A stretch of 64,000 nucleotides of DNA from positions 62,001-126,000 of the forward strand of contig CAWEPI010000013.1 of NCBI GenBank assembly GCA_963810945.1. The letters run 5' to 3'. This document shows positions 10,086-19,607 of this stretch, piece after piece (position 1 is the first letter of the stretch; each line of letters begins with the position of its first letter). Source of the DNA: JAOUEA01 sp963810945. GTDB taxonomy: Bacteria; Actinomycetota; UBA4738; HRBIN12. The notes beneath the pieces were generated by a model, which was not told where the DNA came from, ran no database searches, and saw nothing but the letters and a program-made list of their open reading frames with translations. A program made the translations under genes and the position numbers.

Positions 10086-10673
10086 TCAATGTGCGGTGGG
10101 TGCAGGAGGTTCCTTCCCCCACAGCCAGGCACCGAGCAGGGCGGCGATCGCGATCCCCAGGAGCGTCACGACCCAGCCCAGACCCACCATCAGCGTGAGG
10201 TCGTCCACACGGCGCTCCACCTCGCGCAGGGAGCGCCCGGCGAGCACGGTGCCGCTGCCCGACGACGAGCTCCACGGCACGACCTCGATGGCCTGGCGCA
10301 CGCCGTCGCGCGGCTCCCACGTGACCATGTCGGATCCACCGTCGCGCGCCGCCTGCAGCACCCCCTCGGGCGGGGTGGGCGCCCGACCGTCGAGCGAGCC
10401 GGAGGCGGCGAGCACCTGGCCATCGGCCCCGTACACCGCGACGAAGGGGGCGAGGCTCGTCGCCAGGTCCACCTGCGCATCGCCCACGACCGCCCCCGGC
10501 GCGTCGCCCGACGACAACCGAGCGGCCGCGTCCTCGGCGAGCTGCAGCTGCGGGTCGTTGGCGCTCTGACGGTAGCTCTGCTGCACGCTCACGTAGGTAA
10601 GACCGGCCACGAGGGTCGCGCCCACCGCGGCCGGGAGCCAGAGCGCCACCGCCCGTCGGATCGTCGGAGCCAT
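10086..10673 (-). CDS. Two-TM membrane protein with a sensor-like extracytoplasmic domain
   Basis: 195 residues. The ATG (MAPTIRRAVALW) follows GGAGG at normal spacing, preferred over a GTG 12 bases earlier. Helix 1 spans about 11-30; an extracytoplasmic segment of about 120 residues contains FVAVYGADGQVLAASGSLDG, the look of a Cache/PAS-type periplasmic sensor loop; helix 2 is near 165-188, followed by a short cytoplasmic tail. No kinase, HAMP or other output domain is attached. No family recognised. It lies between divIC and the S1-domain gene on the same strand. Confidence 0.7.
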   Translation of the reverse strand: MAPTIRRAVALWLPAAVGATLVAGLTYVSVQQSYRQSANDPQLQLAEDAAARLSSGDAPGAVVGDAQVDLATSLAPFVAVYGADGQVLAASGSLDGRAPTPPEGVLQAARDGGSDMVTWEPRDGVRQAIEVVPWSSSSGSGTVLAGRSLREVERRVDDLTLMVGLGWVVTLLGIAIAALLGAWLWGKEPPAPTAH

Positions 10674-10761
10674 ACGCACCTCCACTCGAGTGGGACCTGG
10701 GTAGACCCTGACACGCGGACGTTGCGGCGCGGCGCGTGTCGTGTGGAGATGTCGTGCGGGC

Positions 10762-11160
10762 CTAGCAGTCCGGCGGCACGGGCGCGCCGTGCTTCGGCAC
10801 CATCACGAACGCGATCTCGCCCGGCTTCACCATGCCGAGGCACTGGCGCGCGAGCTTCTCGAGGTACGCCGGGTCGTTGAGCTGATCCACCTGTCGCTGG
10901 AGGGCGTCGTTGCGATCCTGCAGCGCCACCTGCCGTCGCTGCAGGTCGGCCAGTTGCCCCCGCTCGTCCAGGAGGCTGCGCACGGGGTTCACCGCCGCCA
11001 CCAGCAGGAGCATCACCACGACGAGGAGCAACGCCCCGCGGGCGGACAGGCGCGCGCGGCGCGCGGCCGGTCTGGGCGCGGCCTCCGAGGCGACCGGCTC
11101 CTTCGGTGGGGTGGTCCCGCGGGCGGCGGCCTGGGGAGTGGCCGCGGCGCGGGTGCTCAT
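10762..11160 (-). CDS. FtsB/DivIC-like septum formation initiator
   Basis: 132 residues, bitopic. A basic, proline- and alanine-rich cytoplasmic tail (1-43) leads to a transmembrane helix (about 44-63, ALLLVVVMLLLVAAV), then a coiled coil (QLADLQRRQVALQDRNDALQRQV) and the conserved LNDPAYLEKLARQCLGMVKPGE segment. Family members join FtsL and FtsQ in the divisome. The ATGA overlap with the eno stop suggests translational coupling, the arrangement also seen in mycobacteria (Rv1023-Rv1024). Confidence 0.9.
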   Translation of the reverse strand: MSTRAAATPQAAARGTTPPKEPVASEAAPRPAARRARLSARGALLLVVVMLLLVAAVNPVRSLLDERGQLADLQRRQVALQDRNDALQRQVDQLNDPAYLEKLARQCLGMVKPGEIAFVMVPKHGAPVPPDC

Positions 11161-12431
11161 CCCGCGCCTGCCAACGAGGATCCACCCGCGTACCGAGCGT
11201 TCTCCCCGAGCTCCTCCTCGATCCGCAGGAGCTGGTTGTACTTCGCCGTGCGTTCGCCGCGACTCGGAGCGCCGGTCTTGATCTGCCCCGCGTTGGTGGC
11301 CACCGCGAGGTCGGCGATCGTCGCGTCCTCCGTCTCCCCGCTGCGGTGCGACACCACGACACCGTGGTGGTGCCGAGCGGCGAGGTCGATCACGTCCAGG
11401 GTCTCCGTGAGCGACCCGATCTGGTTCACCTTGACGAGGATCGCGTTGGCGGCCCCCTCGCGCAGACCGCGTTCGTAGCGCTCGGTGTTGGTGACGAAGA
11501 TGTCGTCGCCCACGAGCTGGACCCGCGATCCGAGCGCGCTCGTCAGGCGTGCCCACCCGTCCCAGTCGTCCTCGGCGAGGCCGTCCTCGACGGAGACGAC
11601 GGGGAAGGCGTCCACCAGGTCGGTCCAGAACGCGACCATGTCGTCGGAGGACCGCGCCGCACCTTCGAGCTGGTACGCCCCGTCGCGGTAGATCTCGGAT
11701 GTGGCGGGGTCCATCGCGAGGGCGACCTCGGTCCCCGGCGTGAGGCCCGCCTTCTCGATGGCCTCCACCAGCAGCTGGAGGGCTTCGGCGGCGGTCGCGA
11801 CCGCGGGGGCGAACCCTCCTTCGTCGCCGACGGCCGTCGCGAGCCCGCGTTCGTGCAGGATGGCCTTCAGGGCGTGGAAGCACTCGGCGCCCCAGCGCAG
11901 CGCCTCGGAGAACGACGCCGCGCCGACCGGCATGATCATGAACTCCTGGAGCTCGAGCTCGTTGTCCGCGTGCACGCCGCCGTTGATCACGTTCATCATG
12001 GGCGTCGGCAGGACGTGCGCGTTGGGTCCGCCCAGGTACCGCCAGAGCGACTGCCCGTTCGAGTCGGCGGCCGCGCGCGCGACGGCGAGCGAGGCGCCCA
12101 GCACCGCGTTCGCTCCCAGCGCCGACTTGTCCGCGGTCCCGTCGAGGTCGAGCAGGACGCGATCCACGTCGCGCTGATCGAAGGCGTCGAGCCCCTCGAT
12201 CGCCTCCGCGATCGGGCCGTTCACGTTGCCGACCGCCTTCAGGACGCCCTTGCCGCCGTACGCGTCCCCGCCGTCGCGGAGCTCGAGCGCCTCGTGCTCG
12301 CCCGTGGAGGCGCCGCTCGGCACCGCGGCACGCCCGAAGGCGCCGTCGTCGAGCCAGACGTCGACCTCCACCGTGGGGTTGCCGCGCGAATCGAGGATCT
12401 GGCGCGCGTGGACGGCATCGATCAGGGACAT
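11157..12431 (-). CDS. eno: Enolase
   Basis: Converts 2-phosphoglycerate to phosphoenolpyruvate in glycolysis. 424 residues, normal length. All key positions are visible: ARQILDSRGNPTVEVDV at the N-terminus, ELQEFMIMP and GDEGGFAP (catalytic acids), AMDPATSE, SVEDGLAEDDW and LVGDDIF (Mg ligands), LVKVNQIGS (catalytic Lys) and SHRSGETED, GQIKTGAPSRGER. The ATG before SLIDAVHARQ is the family start. The frame upstream stays open and joins the preceding GNAT gene, which I regard as an artefact. Overlaps divIC by 4 bases. Confidence 0.98.
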   Translation of the reverse strand: MSLIDAVHARQILDSRGNPTVEVDVWLDDGAFGRAAVPSGASTGEHEALELRDGGDAYGGKGVLKAVGNVNGPIAEAIEGLDAFDQRDVDRVLLDLDGTADKSALGANAVLGASLAVARAAADSNGQSLWRYLGGPNAHVLPTPMMNVINGGVHADNELELQEFMIMPVGAASFSEALRWGAECFHALKAILHERGLATAVGDEGGFAPAVATAAEALQLLVEAIEKAGLTPGTEVALAMDPATSEIYRDGAYQLEGAARSSDDMVAFWTDLVDAFPVVSVEDGLAEDDWDGWARLTSALGSRVQLVGDDIFVTNTERYERGLREGAANAILVKVNQIGSLTETLDVIDLAARHHHGVVVSHRSGETEDATIADLAVATNAGQIKTGAPSRGERTAKYNQLLRIEEELGENARYAGGSSLAGAG

Positions 12432-12454
12432 GGGGTCCCGATGGTACCGGACCC

Positions 12455-13269
12455 CTAGCCCCTCCACCGTGGATTTGGGCGAGGGTCCCTCCCCCGCCGG
12501 CCACCGGAGGAACTCCGCCGTCCGCGCGGCCTCGCGGAACCCGAGCCGCGCGTACCAGTGCTGCGGCCAGTCGTCGTCGTCGGCCCACAGGAACACCCAC
12601 GCGGCGCCGGCCGCCTTCGCCTCGGCGACGGCGCGCAGCACGGCGGCGCTCGCGAGGCCCCGGTTCCGGAACTCCGCGAGCGTGTCCACCGACTCCACCT
12701 GCGCCTCGTCGCCGTCGAGGTAGAGCTCGCAGCAGCCCGCCGGTTCGCCGTGCACCCGCGTCATGAAGAAGCGGGCGCCGATCGTCCGCTCCAGCTTGCC
12801 CGCGGTAGTCGACGAGCGCCTGGACCGACGCCTCGTCCGTCGCCCAGGACTCGCGCCGGTAGCTGGTCACGAGCAGCGGACGCAGCTCGGCGAACGTGAC
12901 CTCCTCCACCGTGACGAGGTCGTGGGGACGCTCGGGCTCCCCGCGCTGCACGAGGAGGACGCCGCCGTCGACGGTGTAGCCGTTCTCGAGGAAGGTCATC
13001 GCCATGCGCTGAACGTCCGCGGGGTCGGCGAACGTGACGGTGCGATGGCGGCACCCGGCGCCGCCGAGGATGCGATCCGCATCATCGATCCAGCGCTCGG
13101 CGGGGACGGCGCCCGGATCGTCGATGAAGAGGAAGTTGGACATGTAGCGCACGAGGTACTCGCGATCCAGGTACGCCGCCCCGCCCGGGAGCGGGATCAC
13201 GTCGGTCGACGTGCGGGCGTCGATCCGGTGCGCGAACGCGTGGGCGCGGGCGAGATCCTCGTTGATCAC
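12455..13269 (-). CDS. GNAT family N-acetyltransferase (frameshifted; end uncertain)
   Basis: The GTG start gives INEDLARAHAFAHRIDARTS, then a variable N-terminal half (YLVRYMSNFLFIDDP, FLENGYTVDGGVLLVQRG) and a C-terminal GNAT core with FFMTRVHGEPAGCCELYLDG, VDTLAEFRNRGLASAAV (acetyl-CoA motif A) and HWYARLGFREAART. One extra G in a GGG run near 12800 breaks the frame. After that correction the frame runs without a stop into enolase; one further extra base in the G/C runs near 12470-12500 would bring a TAG into frame at 12455-12457, which I use as the end. Substrate unknown. Confidence 0.7.
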
Positions 13270-13292
13270 GGCTCGACGATACGCAGGCAGCT

Positions 13293-14246
13293 TCAGCCCG
13301 TCACCGTGGCCGGATCGCAGTTGGCGCCGCAGATCAGCACGACGACGCGCTCCCCCGGCGCCGGGCGGTACCCGCCGCTCGTGAGCGCGGCGAGCGCGGC
13401 GGCGCCCCCGGGTTCGGCGATCAGGCGCAGCTCCCGCCAGAGGGCGCGCTGGGCGTCGCGGATCGCCTCGTCCGTGACCAGCACGACGCCGTCCACGTAC
13501 GCGCGGGCCACCGCGAACGCGATATCGCCCGCCCGGGCCGTCCCCAGCGAGTCCGCGGCGATGCCGCCCACCTCCACGTCTACCGGCGCGCCGGCCTCCA
13601 GGGCCGCGTCCAGGCACCTGGAGTCGAACGGTTCGACCCCGACGACCCGCACCTCGCCGCGGAACCACGCCGCGACCCCCGCGAGGAGGCCCCCTCCCCC
13701 GGTCGAGACCAGCACGGTGTCGGCGTCGGGCACCTGCGCGGCCAGCTCGATGCCGATCGTCCCCTGCCCCGCCACCACCTCGGGCTGGTCGAAGGGGTGC
13801 ATCCAACACGCCCCGGTCTCCACCGCCCGGGCGTGCGCGGCGCGCGAGGCATCGTCGTAGTACCCCTCGATCACGTAGACGTCGGCTCCCTGCTCGCGCA
13901 CCCGGTCGATCTTGGCCGCGGGCGACGTGGAGGGGACGAAGATCTCAGCGCGATGGCCGAGCTCGCGCGCTGCGTAGGCGACGGCCAGCCCGAAGTTGCC
14001 ACCGCTCGCCGCGATCACGCCCACCGGCGGCACGTCGGACGCGAGCATCTTGCTGAACGCCCCCCTGGGCTTGAACGAGCCCGTGTGCTGCAGGAGCTCG
14101 AGCTTGAGCGTGAGGTCCGCGTCGAGCCCGAACGCTCCCACCCCCGGGCGGATCACGGGCGTCTCCCGCACGTGCGGCGCCACGCGAGCGTGCGCGGCCT
14201 CGATGTCGGCGCGCTGCGGGATGCGGACGTCGGCGGCCGTGTCCAT
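13293..14246 (-). CDS. Threonine/serine dehydratase family PLP enzyme
   Basis: 317 residues, fold-type II PLP enzyme. HTGSFKPRGAFSKML carries the PLP lysine, SGGNFGLAVAYAARE the phosphate/substrate loop, VSTGGGGLLAGVAAWF the glycine-rich PLP-phosphate loop. There is no C-terminal ACT regulatory domain, so it resembles catabolic TdcB-like or serine-racemase-like enzymes rather than biosynthetic IlvA. Deamination of threonine or serine to the 2-oxo acid is the likely reaction. Starts 2 bases after the mazG stop. Confidence 0.88.
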   Translation of the reverse strand: MDTAADVRIPQRADIEAAHARVAPHVRETPVIRPGVGAFGLDADLTLKLELLQHTGSFKPRGAFSKMLASDVPPVGVIAASGGNFGLAVAYAARELGHRAEIFVPSTSPAAKIDRVREQGADVYVIEGYYDDASRAAHARAVETGACWMHPFDQPEVVAGQGTIGIELAAQVPDADTVLVSTGGGGLLAGVAAWFRGEVRVVGVEPFDSRCLDAALEAGAPVDVEVGGIAADSLGTARAGDIAFAVARAYVDGVVLVTDEAIRDAQRALWRELRLIAEPGGAAALAALTSGGYRPAPGERVVVLICGANCDPATVTG

Positions 14247-14248
14247 CC

Positions 14249-15073
14249 TCACCGCGCCTCGCGGAAGAGGGCGCGGAGGTCGTCCTCGGGCGCCGTCTCG
14301 ACGTCGACGCCGCGGGCCTCGGCCAGCTCCGTGAACCGCTCGTAGCGCCCGGCGAACGTGCGCACCGTCCGCCGCAGGGCGCTCTCGGCGTCCACCCCGA
14401 GCTTGCGCGCCACCGACACCGTGGCGAACAGGACGTCGCCGAGCTCCTCCTCCGCGTTCTCCGGATCGGTGGCGGCCGCGAGCTCGCCGACCTCCTCGCG
14501 GAGCGCGTCTAACGCGGCATCGACGCTCCGCCACTCGAAGCCCCAGCCGGCGGCGCGGCGCTGGACCTTGGCCGCGCGCGCGAGCGCGGGGAGCGACGCC
14601 GGGATGTCCTCGTCCACGCCCTTGCGGCCGCCCGTCTCCTCGGCCTTCAGCTTCTCCCAGTTCACGAGGACCTCGTCGGCGCCCGCGACCTCGACCTCGC
14701 CGAAGACGTGGGGGTGGCGATGGATCAGCTTCTCCACGAGACCCTGTGCGACGTCGTCGACGTCCCAGAGGCCCTCGTCGGCGGCCATCTGCGCGTGGAA
14801 GACGACCTGGAGCAGCACGTCGCCCAGCTCGTCACGGATCGCCTCGGAGTCGTCGGCGTCGATCGCCTCGATCAGCTCGTGCGTCTCTTCCAGGAGGTGT
14901 CGCGCGAGGGTGCGGTGCGTCTGCTCGGCGTCCCAGGGACAGCCGCCGGGCCCGCGCAGCCGCGCCATCACCTTCACGAGGTCGAGCAACCGCTGCCCGT
15001 GCTGCGACGAGGGCACCGGGCCCTCGGGGACGGGGGCCGAACGCACGTCCGGGCGGCCGGACGCGTCGCTCAC
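14249..15073 (-). CDS. mazG: Nucleoside triphosphate pyrophosphohydrolase MazG
   Basis: 274 residues with two MazG repeats. The first has LRGPGGCPWDAEQTHRTL, LEETHELIEAID and DELGDVLLQVVFHAQ (the EExxE and ExxD Mg ligands); the second has GFEWRSVDAALDALREEVGEL and EEELGDVLFATVSVARKL. Hydrolyses NTPs, including damaged ones, to NMP and pyrophosphate. The GTG start overlaps the stop of the upstream SurA-like gene (GTGA). Position after mfd matches mycobacteria. Confidence 0.95.
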   Translation of the reverse strand: MSDASGRPDVRSAPVPEGPVPSSQHGQRLLDLVKVMARLRGPGGCPWDAEQTHRTLARHLLEETHELIEAIDADDSEAIRDELGDVLLQVVFHAQMAADEGLWDVDDVAQGLVEKLIHRHPHVFGEVEVAGADEVLVNWEKLKAEETGGRKGVDEDIPASLPALARAAKVQRRAAGWGFEWRSVDAALDALREEVGELAAATDPENAEEELGDVLFATVSVARKLGVDAESALRRTVRTFAGRYERFTELAEARGVDVETAPEDDLRALFREAR

Positions 15074-16134
15074 GGCGTGGGAGTGGCCGCGCCCGAGCCG
15101 GCGACCGCCGAGGGCGAGACGGTCGCGCTCGCATCGGTGCTGGTGATGGCGACCACGCTCAGGGTGGGGGCGTCGTAGCGCCCGTACTTCGGGTTGACCT
15201 TGACGCCCTGGTCCTCGGCCTGCTTGATCAGCCAGTCGTTGAAGACCTGCGAGGCGTTGCCGGAGACCAGCTGCGCCTTCGCCTTCGCGAACGGCAGGAC
15301 GGTCTTCGTGTTCAGCTTGATCACGTGCCAGCCGTACTGGGACTGGACGGGCTTCGAGATCTCGCCCGGCGAGAGCGCGGCCGCGGCCTGGCCGAACTCG
15401 GGCACGTACTTCGAGGCGGGCTGCGCGGGCAGCGCCCCCCCGTTCTGCTTCGCGGAGGGGTCGATCGAGACCTTCTTGGCGAGCGCGGCGAAGTCCGCGT
15501 CCGTGAACCCGGGCGCGGTCACCTGCTGGTAGACCTTGTCGGCCTCCGCCTGGGTCTTCACGAGGATGTGGTCGGCCTGGACGGTGGTGAACTCCAGGAT
15601 GTTGTCCTGGTAGAGCTTCTGCAGCTGCGCATCGCTCGTGCCCGCCTCCCCCAGCTTCTTCTGCACGCCCTGGAAGAGGAGCACGTCGGCGCCGAGGGCG
15701 TTCAGGTCGTCCCTTGTGAGCCCGTTGTCCGAGAGCGCCTGATCGACCTTGTCCTTGCCCAGCTGCGTGTCGAGGTTCCCGACGATCCCCGCCACCTCCT
15801 GGTCGGTGACCGTGATCTGGTTGGCCTCCGCGTACTGGCGGATGAAGACGCTCTGGATCAGGTTCGAGAGGGCGAACCGGTTGCAGGTCGCCTTCTTGAC
15901 CTCCTCGGTGTCGGTGGGTTGCGCCCCGCCGCACGTCTGCTGGTTGATCCCGGCGATGAAGGTGAAGAGGCTGGCCTCCTTGGCGACCTGGGCGTCGGTG
16001 ATGTCGGTGCCGGCCACGGTGGCCGCGGGCGTCTGGCCCGCCACGGAGCCTCCGCCGTTGGAGCACGCGGCGAGCGCTGCGCCGAGCGCGACGACGACGG
16101 ACATGGCGATGAGGAGGTGCGAGCGGGGTTTCAC
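15070..16134 (-). CDS. SurA/PrsA-like lipoprotein peptidyl-prolyl isomerase (parvulin)
   Basis: 354 residues. Signal peptide and lipobox LGAALAAC near residue 24 give a lipid-anchored protein. A SurA_N-type helical chaperone region (ATVAGTDITDAQVAKE...) precedes the parvulin domain at about 185-285: VQADHILVKTQAEADKVYQQV, FAALAKKVSIDPSAKQNGG, FGQAAAALSPGEISKPVQSQYGWHVIKL. Assists folding of exported proteins. GTG start; located between mfd and mazG and overlapping mazG by 4 bases. Confidence 0.9.
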   Translation of the reverse strand: MKPRSHLLIAMSVVVALGAALAACSNGGGSVAGQTPAATVAGTDITDAQVAKEASLFTFIAGINQQTCGGAQPTDTEEVKKATCNRFALSNLIQSVFIRQYAEANQITVTDQEVAGIVGNLDTQLGKDKVDQALSDNGLTRDDLNALGADVLLFQGVQKKLGEAGTSDAQLQKLYQDNILEFTTVQADHILVKTQAEADKVYQQVTAPGFTDADFAALAKKVSIDPSAKQNGGALPAQPASKYVPEFGQAAAALSPGEISKPVQSQYGWHVIKLNTKTVLPFAKAKAQLVSGNASQVFNDWLIKQAEDQGVKVNPKYGRYDAPTLSVVAITSTDASATVSPSAVAGSGAATPTP

Positions 16135-16186
16135 GCGGTCCAGTCTACGCGACGGTCGCGGACTCCCCGGGGCCGCAACAGAACCG

Positions 16187-19100
16187 TCACGCGACGGGCG
16201 CGTCGTCTCCCGTGGCCGCCTCGATCAGCCAGCGCTCCACGAACCGCACCAGATCGGTGCCGAACACGCGCTCCGGCACGAGGTTGAGCGTTCGCTTCGC
16301 CTCGTGGTACGTGGCCCCGTAAACGCGCTCCTCGAGGTCGAGCAGGAGCGCGTCGGGGATCGCCACGGGCGTGAGGCGCACCTGGTCCCGGAAGGTGGTG
16401 ACCTCCTCGACGCCGAGCGCCTTGCACGTCACGCGCAGCGACGCGATCGCGAACAGCGTCTCCACCTGCTCGGGCAGCGCCCCGTAGCGGTCCAGCGTCT
16501 CGGTGCGGATCTGCTCGAGCGTCGCGTGGTCGGCCGCGAGCGAGATCCGCCGGTACAGCTCGAGCCGCAGGGCCTCCTGCGCTACCCAGCCGGGCGGCAC
16601 GAACGCCTTGACGGGGAGGTCGATGCGCAGCTCCGTCTCCTGCGGGAGCGCCTCGCCCTTCATCTCGGCCATCGACTCCTGCAGGATCCGCGCGTACGCG
16701 TCGAAGCCCACCGCCGCGATGTGCCCGTGCTGCTCGGCGCCGAGCACGTTGCCCGCCCCGCGGATCTCGAGGTCGCGCAGCGCGATCTGGAAGCCGCTGC
16801 CGAGCGCCTGGTGCGTGCTGATCGTGGCGAGCCGCTCCCGGGCCTCGTCGGTCATCTCGCGCTGGGGCGGGAAGAACATGTAGGCGAACGCGCGCTCGGT
16901 GCTGCGGCCCACACGTCCCCGCAGCTGGTACATCTGCGCCAGGCCCAGCAGGTGGGCCGCGTCCACCACGAGCGTGTTCGCGTTGGGGACGTCGAGCCCC
17001 GACTCGATGATGGTGGAGCAGACGAGGACGTCCGCCTCGCGGTTCCAGAACCGCATCATCTGCTGCTCGAGGAGGTCCTCGTCCATCTGGCCGTGGGCCA
17101 CGACGACCCGGACCCCGGGCAGCTGCTCCTGGAGCCACGCCGCTTGGCGGTCGATCGTGGCCACGCGGTTGTGGACCCAGAAGATCTGCCCCTCCCGCAG
17201 GAGCTCGCGACGCACGGCGCCGAGGGCGAGCCCCTCGTCGTAGGAACCGACGTAGGTGAGCACGGGCTGCCGGTCCTCGGGAGGCGTGTCGATCGTGGAC
17301 ATCTCCCGGATGCCGGTGAGCGCCATCTCGAGCGTGCGCGGGATCGGGGTCGCCGTCATCGTGAGGACGTCGACGCTCGCGCGGAACTGCTTCAACCGCT
17401 CCTTGTGTGCCACGCCGAACCGCTGCTCCTCGTCCACCACGAGGAGTCCCAGGTCCTTGAACGCCACGTCGCGGCCGAGGAGCCGATGCGTGCCGATCAC
17501 GACGTCCACCTTGCCCGCCACGACGTCGGCCACGGTCCGCTTCTGCTCGGCCGGGCTGACGAAGCGGCTCAGCATCCGCACGGTCACCGGGAACGGCGCG
17601 TACCGCTCCGAGAACGTGATGAAGTGCTGCTCCGCGAGGAGGGTGGTGGGGACGAGCACCGCCACCTGCTTGCCGTCCATCACGGACTTGAACGCGGCGC
17701 GCAGGGCGATCTCCGTCTTGCCGAAGCCGACGTCGCCGCAGATCAGGCGGTCCATCGGCTTCGAGCTCTCCATGTCGCGCTTGACCTCGTCGATCGCGGT
17801 GAGCTGGTCGCCGGTCTCCTCGTGCGGGAAGGCGTCTTCCAGCTCGGCCTGCCACGGGGTGTCGGGGCCGAACGCATGCCCCGGGACGGCCATCCGCACC
17901 GTGTAGAGGCGGACCAGCTCCCCGGCCATGTCCTTGACGGCCTTCTTCACCTTCGCGGTGGCCCGCGCCCAATCGGAGCCCCCCATCCGATGCAGCCGCG
18001 GGTGGTCCCCGCCCACGTAGCGCGCCACCATCCCCACCTGGTCGGAGGGGACGAACAGCCGGTCGCCCTCGGCGTACTCCAGGATCAGGTAGTCGCGCTC
18101 GGCGCCGGCGAGCTCGCGGTGCGTGATGCCGACGTAGCGGCCCACGCCGTGGATCCGGTGGACCGCGTAGTCCCCGGGCTCGAGCTCGTCGGCGATCGAC
18201 TCCGTGCGTCGGGACGTGAACCGCGGCGCCGTGCGGGTGTGGCGCCGCGAGCCGAAGAGGTCCTCCTCGGTGACGAGCGCCAGCTTGCCGGCGCCGAACA
18301 CGAACCCGTTGGCGAGCGGGGCCTCGACCGCCTCGACGGTGAGATCGCCCACGACCTCGCGCGCCCGCGCGAGCGAGCCGTGCCCGCGCGCGGAGACGAC
18401 GAGCCGATATCCGAGCGCATCGAGCTCGTGCAGGCGCTGCGCGAGCTCGGCCGGGTTGCCCTGCGCCGTCCCCCAATGCTCGAGCCCGAGCGCGACGCCC
18501 TCGGCGAACTCCGTGAGGCGCACCTGGACGCGACCGCGCAGCGCATCCTCGAGCGGGTGCAACGCCCGGTCGGCCGGCCAGGCCAGGGCCTGTGCGAGCG
18601 CCTCGGCCTCGGCGAAGGCCGCCCCCGCCCTGTCGAGGGTGCGATGGGATTCCGTGAGCACCACCCAGGCGCCGTCGGGGAGCAGCTCGGCCGGTGTCGG
18701 CAGGTGCTCGAACAGGAACGGCGCGAGCGTCTCGGCGCCCTCGACGAAGAGCCCGTCAGCCAGGCGCTGCAGCTGATCCGCGAACCGGTCCGCGTGCTCG
18801 TGCGCCACCTCGGCGGCGCGCGCGCGCAGGGCGTCGTCGGGGATCAGCTCCCGGACGGGCGGCACGTCGACGAGCGCCACCTTCTCGGTGGAGAGCTGGC
18901 TGGACGGGGTGAACTCGCGCAGCGACTCGATCTCGTCGCCCCAGTACTCCAGGCGGACCGGCCTGCGCGCCGTGCCCGGGAAGACGTCGACCACGCCGCC
19001 CCGCACGGCGAACTCCCCGCGATGTTCCACGACGTCGGCGCGCGCGTACCCGAGGTCCACCAACCGGTCGGCGAGCGCGTCGGGCGCGAGCTCCACGCCG

Positions 19101-19522
19101 GCCACCAGTTGGAGCGAGGGCGTGGCGCCCAGGGTGGGGATCACCCCCTGCATCGCCGCGAGGGCGGGGGCGACCAGCACGAACGGGCCATCCGCATCCC
19201 GGAGCCGGTGCAGGGCCGAGGCCCGGCGCGCGGCGACCTCCGGCGCCGGCGAGATGCCCTCGTACGGCAGGGCCTCCCACTGCGGCAGGAGCGCGACCCG
19301 CTCCGCGCCGAGGTAGGCGGCGGCATCGGCGGCCAGAGCGTCGGCCTCGCGCGGGCCCGGCGTGACCGCCATGACGGGGACGTCGAGCGCCACGGCCAGG
19401 CCCGCCGCCACCAGCTCGGGCGCCGCCCCCGCACGCGCGACGATGGGCCGCGCGCGCTCGAGCAGGAGTCGCTCGAACGGCTCCGACGCGACGAGCGCGT
19501 CCACGATCTCCCGCAAGCTCAC
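16187..19522 (-). CDS. mfd: Transcription-repair coupling factor Mfd
   Basis: 1111 residues. Removes RNA polymerase stalled at lesions and recruits UvrA. Visible are a UvrB-like N-terminus (PVMAVTPGPREADALAAD), the RNA-polymerase interaction domain (ELEPGDYAVHRIHGVGRYVG), and an RecG-like translocase with ICGDVGFGKTEIALRAAFK (Walker A), VVDEEQRFGV (motif II) and MTATPIPRTLEM (motif III), then the TRG region and C-terminal domain 7. GTG start chosen for GGGGAGG just upstream; the frame extends 17 codons further without support. First gene of the leftward cluster. Confidence 0.97.
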   Translation of the reverse strand: MSLREIVDALVASEPFERLLLERARPIVARAGAAPELVAAGLAVALDVPVMAVTPGPREADALAADAAAYLGAERVALLPQWEALPYEGISPAPEVAARRASALHRLRDADGPFVLVAPALAAMQGVIPTLGATPSLQLVAGVELAPDALADRLVDLGYARADVVEHRGEFAVRGGVVDVFPGTARRPVRLEYWGDEIESLREFTPSSQLSTEKVALVDVPPVRELIPDDALRARAAEVAHEHADRFADQLQRLADGLFVEGAETLAPFLFEHLPTPAELLPDGAWVVLTESHRTLDRAGAAFAEAEALAQALAWPADRALHPLEDALRGRVQVRLTEFAEGVALGLEHWGTAQGNPAELAQRLHELDALGYRLVVSARGHGSLARAREVVGDLTVEAVEAPLANGFVFGAGKLALVTEEDLFGSRRHTRTAPRFTSRRTESIADELEPGDYAVHRIHGVGRYVGITHRELAGAERDYLILEYAEGDRLFVPSDQVGMVARYVGGDHPRLHRMGGSDWARATAKVKKAVKDMAGELVRLYTVRMAVPGHAFGPDTPWQAELEDAFPHEETGDQLTAIDEVKRDMESSKPMDRLICGDVGFGKTEIALRAAFKSVMDGKQVAVLVPTTLLAEQHFITFSERYAPFPVTVRMLSRFVSPAEQKRTVADVVAGKVDVVIGTHRLLGRDVAFKDLGLLVVDEEQRFGVAHKERLKQFRASVDVLTMTATPIPRTLEMALTGIREMSTIDTPPEDRQPVLTYVGSYDEGLALGAVRRELLREGQIFWVHNRVATIDRQAAWLQEQLPGVRVVVAHGQMDEDLLEQQMMRFWNREADVLVCSTIIESGLDVPNANTLVVDAAHLLGLAQMYQLRGRVGRSTERAFAYMFFPPQREMTDEARERLATISTHQALGSGFQIALRDLEIRGAGNVLGAEQHGHIAAVGFDAYARILQESMAEMKGEALPQETELRIDLPVKAFVPPGWVAQEALRLELYRRISLAADHATLEQIRTETLDRYGALPEQVETLFAIASLRVTCKALGVEEVTTFRDQVRLTPVAIPDALLLDLEERVYGATYHEAKRTLNLVPERVFGTDLVRFVERWLIEAATGDDAPVA

Positions 19523-19607
19523 ACGGCCTCCCCGGACAACACGAACAAGCCCCCTCGCCGCGCGACGGGGCATGCGGAGGCCAGTCTACGCCGGGTATCG
19601 TGCCTCG

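Noticed and set aside
10762..13809. A 1015-codon leftward frame spanning divIC to the threonine dehydratase
   Set aside because: Only its parts at the divIC end and the GNAT N-terminus are coding; the middle is a shifted reading of enolase.
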